DNA of 21,183 bases from a virus. Shown piece after piece: positions 1 to 5,785 of this stretch. Where the stretch lies: the IMG/VR virus record IMGVR_UViG_3300025065_000259, positions 1-21,183 of that record; one strand, 5' to 3'. The first letter of the stretch is position 1, and every line of letters starts with the position of its first letter. The notes beneath the pieces were generated by a model. It was not told the DNA's origin and searched no databases. It saw only the letters and a list, made by a program, of their open reading frames with translations. A program made the translations under genes and the position numbers.

Positions 1-761
1 TTTTTCCCGCCTCGTTGGGGCGGTGATGTGTTCAGGATCCCAACCACCCTAACTTTATTACCTGGCTGTAAGGTTCCACACAAATTCCCATCCAACCAAC
101 AATATATATGATCTGGTTGGCAACCAGTCTTGACTTTATCCAGATGTTCCTCAATCGTTATCATCTGGGTCATCCAGGATATAGTCATCTCGGGAATTTC
201 CTTGAAGAATGTTGAACTCGCAAGCCTCTGACATCCAGGACATTCGAGAGGTTTAATCTTTCGGAGATATTCTTGCTTAATTGGGAATATTTCTTGACAT
301 CGACCACAATGATAGGCGATCTTATGTGCTCTATTACCAACCTTATGTATCTGTTTTATCGTCCCCTGGAATGATAAAAGTTGGCATTGCTTCAATTTCC
401 ATATTTTTGGAATGGTTGTTTTAATCATTGATACTATCGTTTTGCCGGAATTATCCAGATATACATAGGGTTCGGGCGAATGATGTTCTGGGATTTCATT
501 CTCAAGCAACCACTCCTTTATTCGACCCATTACAATTTTTCTGATGATCCGAATATGTTTAATGGGGTTTTTGATAATGTAGTAAAATAATTCTTCATCA
601 AAGTTCAGAATATCCATCAACCTTATCGAAAGGTGATCGAACTCCTCCATCATTTTTGACCGGATGATCGTGTCATATTTACCTCTGCTCCCATCGTCTT
701 GATTCCAATTACAAATAAACCTTCGCCACAATTCTTCAACTTCGGCGGAGTTATATTTCAT
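1..761 (-). CDS. mcm: MCM replicative helicase, N-terminal part (cut by window edge)
   Basis: Reading the minus strand from an ATG at 761 gives an uninterrupted frame of about 253 residues running off the left edge. It matches the N-terminal half of archaeal/eukaryotic MCM helicases: an N-terminal helical region with a YYIIKNP segment, then an OB-fold with a CX2C...CX2C zinc finger (C152, C155, C174, C177), a Q-M-I-T-I-E-E strand corresponding to the family's 'QxIxIQE' strand, and PGNKVRVVGIL corresponding to 'PGDRVxVTGIL'. MCM is the hexameric 3'-5' helicase that unwinds DNA at archaeal replication forks. The AAA+ ATPase half lies outside the window, so activity cannot be judged. It starts 3 nt after the upstream gene (765-1106), so the two form an operon. 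A virus-borne MCM would let the element replicate partly independently of its host. Family assignment is from recognisable motifs, not a search. Confidence 0.85.
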   Translation of the reverse strand, partial: MKYNSAEVEELWRRFICNWNQDDGSRGKYDTIIRSKMMEEFDHLSIRLMDILNFDEELFYYIIKNPIKHIRIIRKIVMGRIKEWLLENEIPEHHSPEPYVYLDNSGKTIVSMIKTTIPKIWKLKQCQLLSFQGTIKQIHKVGNRAHKIAYHCGRCQEIFPIKQEYLRKIKPLECPGCQRLASSTFFKEIPEMTISWMTQMITIEEHLDKVKTGCQPDHIYCWLDGNLCGTLQPGNKVRVVGILNTSPPQRGGK

Positions 762-764
762 CAA

Positions 765-1106
765 TCAATCATTCCCCTTGATGATAAAAGGAAGCATATT
801 CATTAGTCGTTCCATTGCCCCTTCATTTGGATTAGAGCTCAAGAAGGATTTCAATCGTTCCAATATGGCACTTCCCTGGGGATTTTGTGTTCTCAAATAT
901 TCTACGAGATATTCAATCATCTTTTCTGTTTCTGAAACCTTCTCTTCAAATTCTTGCTTGTAGAGTTTCAAATTCAACTCCTTCCATCCCATCAAAGGAT
1001 GAGCATTGTATATATCCTCTATCAACTTTATTTCTCCATCCGTTAAGTCGCCAAAACGGATGGTATAATTATGTCCCTTTATCTTCAATATTCTTCTTTT
1101 TGCCAT
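765..1106 (-). CDS. Small hypothetical protein co-transcribed with MCM
   Basis: A 113-residue protein. I chose the ATG at 1106 because AGGTGA sits 5 nt upstream of it on the minus strand; a GTG at 1115 would add three residues but overlaps that ribosome-binding site. The N-terminus is very basic (MAKRRILKIKG), followed by a predicted mostly helical, acidic body with an FEEKVSETEKMIEYLVEYL helix and a C-terminal helix rich in Met. No family is recognised; there are no Cys motifs, signal peptide or membrane segments. It ends 3 nt before the MCM start, so it probably belongs to the replication module, for example as a helicase accessory or DNA-binding protein, but that is only inferred from position. 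Confidence 0.7.
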   Translation of the reverse strand: MAKRRILKIKGHNYTIRFGDLTDGEIKLIEDIYNAHPLMGWKELNLKLYKQEFEEKVSETEKMIEYLVEYLRTQNPQGSAILERLKSFLSSNPNEGAMERLMNMLPFIIKGND

Positions 1107-1218
1107 TTTTTTCACCTTTGTTTACTTTTGGGTCATCTACCCTAAGTTATCATTTGGATTTTAGGGCTCATATCAAAATATTCATATATGGTATGACAAA
1201 ATACACTAATATGTTCAT

Positions 1219-1228
1219 AATATATAAA
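1219..1228 (-). promoter_or_regulatory. Possible archaeal TATA box for the minus-strand operon
   Basis: On the minus strand this reads TTTATATATT, a good archaeal TATA-box match. Transcription would start near 1195, giving a leader of about 90 nt before the ATG at 1106. That leader contains a 6-bp inverted repeat, CCCTAA (1140-1145) with TTAGGG (1161-1166), spaced by 15 nt, which could be an operator or a small hairpin. In an A+T-rich gap such matches arise by chance, so confidence is low. Confidence 0.35.
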
Positions 1229-1242
1229 TGTTGTTGTGTTAT

Positions 1243-1379
1243 TTTACATTCATTCATTTTACTTAGAATTTGTACCCCTATATAATAATAATTATTTTTT
1301 TCTCTAATAGTAATAAATATATATATAGATATATATTCTTATAGGGGTACGTTTTCTGAGAAATATAAATGAATGTAAA
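1243..1379. repeat. Concentric inverted repeats around an A+T-rich core (candidate replication origin or divergent control region)
   Basis: Two perfect inverted-repeat pairs share the same centre, position 1311: TTTACATTCATT (1243-1254) with AATGAATGTAAA (1368-1379), and GTACCCCTATA (1272-1282) with TATAGGGGTAC (1340-1350). Between the paired units the arms also match well, so the full arms 1243-1282 and 1340-1379 pair at 33 of 40 positions. The enclosed 57 nt contain only five G/C bases. The structure lies between the divergent MCM operon and the plus-strand array. An easily melted core flanked by mirrored elements with G-runs, next to a helicase gene, is the arrangement expected of an archaeal-type origin. 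It could equally be mirrored operator/promoter elements for divergent transcription. No initiator gene is visible. Confidence 0.6.
1362..1371 (+). promoter_or_regulatory. Possible TATA box driving the structured RNA
   Basis: AAATATAAAT lies within the right arm of the inverted repeat, preceded by a purine-rich CTGAGA. An archaeal start site about 25 nt downstream would fall near 1391, just where a stable hairpin and the foldable segment begin. The agreement of spacing with the RNA's 5' end is suggestive but not proof. Confidence 0.35.
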
Positions 1380-1390
1380 TAAATTTAAGT

Positions 1391-1560
1391 GCCCTCTTTC
1401 TTCGCCGAAGGGGAGGAAAAGGTTTTTCAAAAACAAAAAGCGGGCTTGATAACTAGGAAGAAAATAGAGGATGGAAACAACAAAACCATCCTCCGAAGAT
1501 ATCACAAGGGGAGGTTATCGGTGGAAACGACGGGAGTTACCAAGCCCGATAAGAATGAGG
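1391..1560 (+). ncRNA. Candidate structured RNA, unknown family
   Basis: This segment has no convincing protein but unusually strong pairing. A 5' hairpin forms from CCTC(T)TTCTTC (1393-1403) with GAAGGGGAGG (1407-1416). A small GTTTT/AAAAC hairpin follows (1422-1434). A long-range stem pairs CGGGCTTG (1441-1448) with CAAGCCCG (1541-1548), continues after one A-C mismatch with TAACT/AGTTA (1450-1454 and 1535-1539), and encloses a perfect 8-bp hairpin GAGGATGG/CCATCCTC (1467-1474 and 1486-1493) with an A-rich 11-nt loop, plus a weaker GATA/TATC helix (1498-1501 and 1516-1519). It is locally much richer in G and C than the flanks. It does not fit a tRNA, RNase P RNA, SRP RNA or a riboswitch I know. 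It could be a viral regulatory RNA, a ribozyme or a replication-control RNA. Confidence 0.5.
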
Positions 1561-1568
1561 GGGAAACT

Positions 1569-1578
1569 TGTATATATT
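1569..1578 (+). promoter_or_regulatory. TATA box of a leaderless promoter for the ribbon-helix-helix gene
   Basis: TGTATATATT, preceded by the purine-rich GGGGAAAC (like an archaeal BRE), is centred about 26 nt before the ATG at 1600. No Shine-Dalgarno sequence precedes that ATG. In archaea a TATA box at this distance places the transcription start on or next to the start codon, so the mRNA should be leaderless. Confidence 0.55.
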
Positions 1579-1580
1579 AT

Positions 1581-1600
1581 TATTGTCATTATTGACAATA
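1581..1600. promoter_or_regulatory. Palindromic operator between TATA box and start codon
   Basis: TATTGTCA (1581-1588) and TGACAATA (1593-1600) form a perfect 8-bp inverted repeat with a 4-nt spacer, ending on the A of the ribbon-helix-helix start codon. It sits exactly where a bound repressor would block transcription from the TATA box at 1569-1578. Ribbon-helix-helix proteins bind such palindromes as dimers, so autoregulation by the adjacent gene is the simplest reading. Binding itself is inferred. Confidence 0.55.
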
Positions 1601-1722
1601 TGAAAACAATACATCTGGAAATAAGGGAGGACATTGTGCAAAAATTGATGACGCTCAAACGACCGAGAGAATCATATTCAAATGTGATACAAAGATTGTT
1701 GGAGGGATTTTATCGGGTATAA
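1600..1722 (+). CDS. Ribbon-helix-helix protein, archaeal VapB/UPF0330-like
   Basis: A 40-residue protein starting MKTIHLEI. It has an alternating N-terminal strand (KTIHLEI), helix 1 (REDIVQKLMTLK) and helix 2 (ESYSNVIQRLLEG), the layout of ribbon-helix-helix DNA-binding proteins. The LKRPRESYSNVIQRLLEG stretch closely resembles the archaeal VapB antitoxin family (UPF0330 type). No VapC PIN-domain toxin follows, so here it is more likely a stand-alone regulator of the virus. A longer in-frame reading from 1471 is rejected because it would run through the structured RNA. The gene probably controls its own leaderless promoter through the palindrome ending at its start codon. Confidence 0.75.
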   Translation: MKTIHLEIREDIVQKLMTLKRPRESYSNVIQRLLEGFYRV

Positions 1723-1822
1723 ACGGATCTGTGTCAAGTGCGGTGAGAAATTTGTATCTGGAGGAACAAAGGAATGTCCTTACTGTGAAGATGGCGGGCA
1801 TGTCATAGATATTAGGGTGTGA
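1712..1822 (+). CDS. Small zinc-ribbon protein with no canonical start codon
   Basis: The frame is open from 1688 to the TGA at 1820-1822 and encodes a tight zinc ribbon: ICVKCGEKF...ECPYCEDGG, with CX2C and CX2C knuckles 13 residues apart. There is no ATG, GTG or TTG in the open stretch. A strong GGAGGG (1701-1706) precedes ATC at 1712, which is the most plausible initiation point given the spacing; that start is uncertain. It overlaps the end of the ribbon-helix-helix gene by 11 nt and is followed 4 nt later by the next gene. The Cys pattern argues for a real protein, perhaps a nucleic-acid- or protein-binding adaptor. A sequence error or a -1 frameshift from the upstream gene are alternatives. 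Confidence 0.5.
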   Translation: MGYKRICVKCGEKFVSGGTKECPYCEDGGHVIDIRV

Positions 1823-1826
1823 TACG

Positions 1827-1964
1827 ATGAACCATGAGCATCGAAAACGGTTAACAGATGAGATACGAGCATTGCGGGATCCATATGGTCATACGCCGAC
1901 CAGAGAAATTATAGATATAATCCGGAGAGAAATTCGGATGGCAAAAGGATCTGACGAAGGATGA
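1827..1964 (+). CDS. Small basic hypothetical protein (45 aa)
   Basis: A short protein starting MNHEHRKRLTDEIRAL with a good ribosome-binding site (AGGGTG, 7 nt upstream). It is highly charged and basic, probably two helices separated by the PYGHTPT turn, with REIIDIIRREIRMAK as the second helix. The family is not recognised. It fills the gap between the zinc-ribbon gene and the ParB-like gene and is in the same orientation, so it is probably co-transcribed. A small DNA-binding role would fit its charge but is not shown. Confidence 0.55.
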   Translation: MNHEHRKRLTDEIRALRDPYGHTPTREIIDIIRREIRMAKGSDEG

Positions 1965-1979
1965 GAGGAGGGAAATACA

Positions 1980-2459
1980 ATGGAAATAGTATACAAGAAA
2001 ATATCTGAACTTAAACCCTGGGACCGTAATCCCCAGCTCCATAATGAGGTTGCAATATCGAAGAGTATAGAACGTTTTGGGTTCAGGGCCCCGATTATTA
2101 TACAGAAAGGAACAGGGAGAATTATCTCCGGACATGGTCGAATAAAAGCACTTAAAATGATAGGGAAAGAAGAAGTGCCATGTATCGAGTGGGATGTCAC
2201 GGACGAGAATGAGATGAAGGCATACACCATCTTGGATAATTCCCTCACAATATTTCCTGGGATGGATGAAGATATACTGGGTGAACTGGTTAGAGAGCTT
2301 GATAATGAAATGGAAGATTTCAATTTAGATATATTGGGATTTGAAGGAGATAAATTAAAGGAGTTACTTGGGAAAATTGAGATTGAAATATTTGAACCTG
2401 AATATGATGAAAATATGGAGACAGAAAATGAATGTCCAAAATGTGGATTTAAATGGTAG
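1980..2459 (+). CDS. ParB/sulfiredoxin-fold nuclease-like protein with C-terminal zinc knuckle
   Basis: A 159-residue protein with a strong GGAGGG site upstream. The N-terminal 100 residues carry the ParB-N fold features: I-SELKPWDRNPQ, then the AIIIQ/GRIISGHGRIKAL block with the GHGR motif at residues 51-54, which binds nucleotide or DNA in this superfamily. A helical segment follows, and the C-terminus ends in a CX2C knuckle (C152, C155). Phage ParB-like proteins are commonly encoded next to or fused with DNA methyltransferases and may nick DNA or help select sites. Here the methyltransferase gene starts inside the end of this one, overlapping by 32 nt, which strongly links the two. It is not a plasmid-partition ParB: there is no HTH domain or ParA partner. 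Confidence 0.75.
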   Translation: MEIVYKKISELKPWDRNPQLHNEVAISKSIERFGFRAPIIIQKGTGRIISGHGRIKALKMIGKEEVPCIEWDVTDENEMKAYTILDNSLTIFPGMDEDILGELVRELDNEMEDFNLDILGFEGDKLKELLGKIEIEIFEPEYDENMETENECPKCGFKW

Positions 2460-3420
2460 GCCTACAGTAATATCATTATTTGCTGGATGCGGAGGATCTT
2501 CTCTCGGTTATAAAATGGCAGGATATAAAGAACTTCTTGCTATTGAATGGGATGATAATGCGATTGAAACCTTTAAACTAAATTTTGATTCACCTATCGA
2601 AAAATGGGATATTCGAGAACTTGTGGGACAGAAAGTATTGGATTATTGTAATATAAAGAAAGGAGAACTTGATCTTTTAGATGGGTCTCCACCATGTCAA
2701 GGATTTTCAACGGCGGGAAAACGAAAAGTATCTGATATTCGTAATGATCTTGTAAATCATAATATCCGATTAATTGATGAGATTCAGCCGAAAGTATTTG
2801 TTATCGAGAATGTTTCTGGAATGGTCAAAGGAAAGATGAAAGGATTATTTATCGAATATATGAAGAAAATGAAATCTATGAATTATGTTGTAAAATGTAA
2901 ACTTTTGAATGCAATGTATTATCAAGTTCCACAATCACGACAAAGGTTAATATTTATGGGTGTAAGAAAAGATTTAGACAAAGATCCGAGTTATCCAATA
3001 CCGAGTAAGAAAATAATAACAGTTAAAGAAGCATTAAAGAATATTCAGAATAATATCTTACCTCCATTGTTATCAAACTTTGTAAAAAATTACGTTCCAA
3101 AAATGAAAATGGGTCAGAATTTAAACGATGTGGGATATAAGGGAGGATTTCAAACAAAAAGGATTAATTCCCGTTATCCATCACCGACATTGACGAAAAT
3201 AATAGGAGGCATAGGTTTTGGTCATCACATTCATCCATATGAAGATAGAGTATTATCAATTTCTGAATTAAAGAGATTACATACCTTTCCAGATAATTTT
3301 AAATTCATTGGAAAATATCAAATTAAATCAGCAAGAATTGGAAATTCCGTGCCGCCTTTAATGATGAAGGCAATTGCATTAAGAATAAAAAAGGATATAT
3401 TAATGGTGGAAAAATGGTAA
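2428..3420 (+). CDS. DNA (cytosine-5) methyltransferase
   Basis: The 330-residue product transfers a methyl group from SAM to C5 of cytosine in DNA. All core motifs are present in order: motif I SLFAGCGGSSLGYKMAG (FAGCGG at 17-22), motif IV DGSPPCQGFS with the catalytic Cys at 90, motif VI ENVSG, motif VIII QSRQRLIF, a short target-recognition region, LSISELKRLHTFPDNF, and motif X IGNSVPP. I chose the ATG at 2428 because a purine-rich GGAGACAG lies upstream; the same frame is open back to 2368. No restriction endonuclease partner is visible, so it is probably an orphan enzyme that protects viral DNA or marks it for further modification by the radical SAM enzyme downstream. Target sequence unknown. 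Confidence 0.92.
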   Translation: MNVQNVDLNGRPTVISLFAGCGGSSLGYKMAGYKELLAIEWDDNAIETFKLNFDSPIEKWDIRELVGQKVLDYCNIKKGELDLLDGSPPCQGFSTAGKRKVSDIRNDLVNHNIRLIDEIQPKVFVIENVSGMVKGKMKGLFIEYMKKMKSMNYVVKCKLLNAMYYQVPQSRQRLIFMGVRKDLDKDPSYPIPSKKIITVKEALKNIQNNILPPLLSNFVKNYVPKMKMGQNLNDVGYKGGFQTKRINSRYPSPTLTKIIGGIGFGHHIHPYEDRVLSISELKRLHTFPDNFKFIGKYQIKSARIGNSVPPLMMKAIALRIKKDILMVEKW

Positions 3421-4667
3421 AACCTGTTGGAATATTATTGTTCACTCATCCTGATACCATTAAGGTATATCGTGAGAATACAACAAATTATTCTTTCGAC
3501 AATAAAAAGGGTGGTGGCATAAAGAAAGTCATATCTGAACTTGAGGTTCCATATGAGTTTTGTTCGCATAGTACAATGGGTAATTATGATGATGTGATAT
3601 GTTCATTGACTTCCTTTAATGATGTGTTAAACTTAGTCATAAATGTTCCTAATAATCTGAAAAATACTCGGATACATATCGGTGGCCCTGCATGTAATAA
3701 TATTCGTCCCATAATTCCATATATTTATTCGGCAAATTTTGGAAGATGTGATGAGGGAAAAATAAACAAAATATTGAATCATGAACCATTAAAGTCAGTT
3801 TGGTATAAAGATGAAGATCCCGATTTTTCAGGAGAATATGAGGTTGATACGTCCTCAGTTAAAGGATTAGGTGATAATGAACGTTCTTTTGGATGTCCCC
3901 AAAAATGTGCTTTTTGTTTTTATTCTCACTGGAATGGTTATAGAACAAAGGGAAAGGGTAGTCATTATGGGTCAGGTATTGAATATGAAGAAGATTTCTT
4001 TCAGTGTTTGGATTGGCCCAAAATAGATAAGTCTCGATATGGCTTAACGGCACTTGACGGGGTAACCGAAGAAACAAGATCGAGGGTACATAAGAAAATA
4101 ACAAGACAAGATATAAAGGATACATTATTGAGATCGAATGAAATAGAATCAGAAAAAGGGTTCAGATTGAAGATATATTTAATTGTGGGGTACCCTTGGG
4201 AAAATAAAGATGAATTAGATAAATTTGATTTGCCTATAATATTCAAGGAAATAGAGGACAATCTCATAAATAAGTTTACAGTAAGATTACAGATTTCTCA
4301 TTTCATTCCATTCCAAAAAACACCCTTGTGGAATGTTCCATTCAATTTCTATAATTATCGTAAATGGGCAAAATCACATCCGAGATTATATGATAGTCAG
4401 AAAGTGAGAGTTTTCTCTGGAGTAGGAAATCCATCCCCTGCATTGGCAGGAACAAGTACTATACTTCAACGAGCATGGAATGATGATACGGATGTAATAC
4501 GACTTTTGGCTACAAAGAAGTTTAGACGAATGAAAGTATCTCAACAATTGAGTATAATGAGAAGGAATTTCAATCGTTTTTTTGTGGAACAAAATGTAGA
4601 AACCATCAAAAACATAATTACTCCGAATAAATATGATAAGATTATCTGGAGGGACAAAAACAAATGA
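3414..4667 (+). CDS. Radical SAM protein, B12-binding-like N-terminal region
   Basis: A 417-residue protein with the radical SAM 4Fe-4S motif C161-X3-C165-X2-C168 in GCPQKCAFCFYS. Upstream, residues 80-120 (RIHIGGPACNN... ANFGRCDEGKIN) resemble the end of the cobalamin-binding Rossmann domain found in class B radical SAM methylases, although the usual DxHxxG signature is not evident. Downstream, a RVHKKITRQDIKDTLLRSNE segment and KIYLIVGYPWE (about 252-263) follow the family pattern. It overlaps the cytosine methyltransferase stop by 7 nt, so the two are coupled. The substrate is unknown. By position it may act on the methylated cytosine or another base of viral DNA, or it could modify a tRNA or protein. 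Confidence 0.8.
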   Translation: MVKPVGILLFTHPDTIKVYRENTTNYSFDNKKGGGIKKVISELEVPYEFCSHSTMGNYDDVICSLTSFNDVLNLVINVPNNLKNTRIHIGGPACNNIRPIIPYIYSANFGRCDEGKINKILNHEPLKSVWYKDEDPDFSGEYEVDTSSVKGLGDNERSFGCPQKCAFCFYSHWNGYRTKGKGSHYGSGIEYEEDFFQCLDWPKIDKSRYGLTALDGVTEETRSRVHKKITRQDIKDTLLRSNEIESEKGFRLKIYLIVGYPWENKDELDKFDLPIIFKEIEDNLINKFTVRLQISHFIPFQKTPLWNVPFNFYNYRKWAKSHPRLYDSQKVRVFSGVGNPSPALAGTSTILQRAWNDDTDVIRLLATKKFRRMKVSQQLSIMRRNFNRFFVEQNVETIKNIITPNKYDKIIWRDKNK

Positions 4668-4969
4668 TATTCTACAACCTTCTACCTTCTCATATCAAGA
4701 TTCTGCTCTGCATTAACAAACCAATTGGGTTCAAGGAACTTGTAGAGAAGACAGGATATTCATTCGCCATGATTTATTCTCATTGCACGAAACTGAAAAA
4801 TGAAGGTTTGATAAAATATGTGAAGGACGGTAGGGGTTGCAAATGTCGTCCATATACGAGAGTAGCACCAACCATTTTATCTATATTCATCAAGATCAAT
4901 CATCAGGGATTAACGATGATTGAGATAATAAGAGAGAACGGACAGAAGGAACGATATAGGGTGTGTTGA
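4664..4969 (+). CDS. Winged-helix transcription regulator
   Basis: A 101-residue protein with one winged helix-turn-helix domain: a helix with KILLCINKP, then IGFKELVEKTGYSFAMIYSHCTKLKNEGLIKYVK, typical of MarR/ArsR-like domains, followed by a wing containing GRGCKCRPYTRV. A CKC pair in the wing could bind metal but is too little to call a sensor. The start overlaps the radical SAM stop as ATGA, so its level is tied to that gene. It probably regulates viral transcription; its operator is not identified. Confidence 0.7.
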   Translation: MIFYNLLPSHIKILLCINKPIGFKELVEKTGYSFAMIYSHCTKLKNEGLIKYVKDGRGCKCRPYTRVAPTILSIFIKINHQGLTMIEIIRENGQKERYRVC

Positions 4970-4970
4970 T

Positions 4971-5528
4971 ATGGGATTTAAAAAGTTTTCACCTGTTCAA
5001 TTTGGACAGAAATATCTTGAAGCACTTGATAAAGGAATCATCCAAAAAGTCGATATTATCAAGTATATGAAGATTTCATCTGCGACATTTTACGCGTATT
5101 GGAAGGATCCTGATTATCGCGCTCAAACTGAAAACAAAATAGATAAATATGAAAATAAGGTAAAAGGTCTGAAATTAGGAACAAATCATAGGGAAAAAAT
5201 CATTGAAACCGCGTATCGTCTTCATGAACAAGGGATTGCGAAAGCACTTTCTCAAAAAAGTTGGGCGAAGGCAAGGAGGATTTCAATCGATGCATTGAAA
5301 ATATGCAAGACGGAAATGGAGATTGAAAGAATATTTATCGTAATGGGAAATATGAATGTCTCAAATACGGTGAGCAATACCCAAATAAATATCACACAGG
5401 AGCGTTTAGATATAGCATCAGGACTTTTGGAGATAGTTAGGGGTACTTTGCTATCAGAATTGAACGAAGAGGTCGCAGATCGGTTGTATGGAACGATTCT
5501 AACGAGATTGAAGGCGATGAGGGAATGA
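4971..5528 (+). CDS. HTH protein, possibly the small terminase subunit
   Basis: A 185-residue protein. Residues 15-55 look like a homeodomain-type helix-turn-helix (IIQKVDIIKYMKISSATFYAYWKDPDYR), as in phBC6A51-type small terminases. The middle is helical and basic. A segment near 125-135 (MNVSNTVSNTQINITQ) is followed by a C-terminal helical part suited to oligomerisation. Small terminases recognise the packaging site and load DNA onto the large subunit. The large subunit is about 10.5 kb downstream, an unusual separation that weakens the call. An alternative is a DNA-binding regulator. The gene starts 1 nt after the winged-helix gene and its stop overlaps the next start. Confidence 0.45.
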   Translation: MGFKKFSPVQFGQKYLEALDKGIIQKVDIIKYMKISSATFYAYWKDPDYRAQTENKIDKYENKVKGLKLGTNHREKIIETAYRLHEQGIAKALSQKSWAKARRISIDALKICKTEMEIERIFIVMGNMNVSNTVSNTQINITQERLDIASGLLEIVRGTLLSELNEEVADRLYGTILTRLKAMRE

Positions 5529-5701
5529 GATTATATCGAGTGACCACAAACTATTTCTGTTGTGGGGTTATGGTCGAGAATGATATTATAAAGGAAACAG
5601 CCCCGATAATGTCATGGGCGAGGGGGAAATCATTATTGAAGGTCATGGATTGGGTACGAAAGAAAAAAGGAACGATAGAGGAGATGAGGGAAGATGGATG
5701 A
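5525..5701 (+). CDS. Small conserved-looking hypothetical protein (58 aa)
   Basis: Starts at an ATGA overlap with the preceding stop and reads MRLYRVTTNYFCCGVMVEN, then a Trp/Lys-rich helix region (PIMSWARGKSLLKVMDWVRKK). The pattern 'YRVTT-YFC-GV-VE...APIL-W--GKSL' is one I associate with small proteins common in phages and proviruses; its function is not known. The frame overlaps the next gene by 8 nt at its end. The longer frame at 5614-5799 is an out-of-register shadow. Confidence 0.65.
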   Translation: MRLYRVTTNYFCCGVMVENDIIKETAPIMSWARGKSLLKVMDWVRKKKGTIEEMREDG

Positions 5702-5780
5702 GACAAAAGAATATTTTTGGATGTGTTTCGAAGCAAAGGAAATTCAAGAAGTTTGGGAGATTGAAGGCGATGAAGGGTGA
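5694..5780 (+). CDS. Very short acidic ORF (28 aa)
   Basis: ATG at 5694 with GGGAAG just upstream encodes MDETKEYFWMCFEAKEIQEV and ends in ...EGDEG. Nothing is recognised beyond an aromatic/acidic composition that resembles the start of some longer phage proteins, so it may be a genuine short peptide or a remnant. It is supported mainly by coupled overlaps with both neighbours. Confidence 0.4.
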   Translation: MDETKEYFWMCFEAKEIQEVWEIEGDEG

Positions 5781-5785
5781 GGAAA

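Noticed and set aside
887-1285. Plus-strand 132-residue frame opposite the small gene upstream of MCM
   Set aside because: It is a shadow of the minus-strand gene and then runs into the A+T-rich non-coding region, with low-complexity hydrophobic composition and no start signal.
1441-1548. A tRNA, because of the long terminal stem
   Set aside because: There is no T-loop consensus, anticodon arm or 3' acceptor arrangement, and the enclosed length exceeds a normal tRNA.
1389-1595. A 68-residue plus-strand reading frame across the structured RNA
   Set aside because: It has no ribosome-binding site or recognisable protein character, and it coincides with strongly paired RNA arms that better explain the sequence.
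1471-1599. A longer N-terminal extension of the ribbon-helix-helix gene from 1471
   Set aside because: The extension lies in the structured RNA, promoter and palindrome. The compact 40-residue protein from 1600 matches the family by itself.
1980-2459. Plasmid-type ParB partition protein
   Set aside because: There is only the ParB-N fold, with no HTH domain, no ParA gene and no parS-like repeats nearby. Its overlap with the methyltransferase points elsewhere.
2428-3420. Restriction-modification system
   Set aside because: No endonuclease-like gene is adjacent. The neighbours are a ParB-like protein and a radical SAM enzyme, so the methyltransferase is treated as an orphan.
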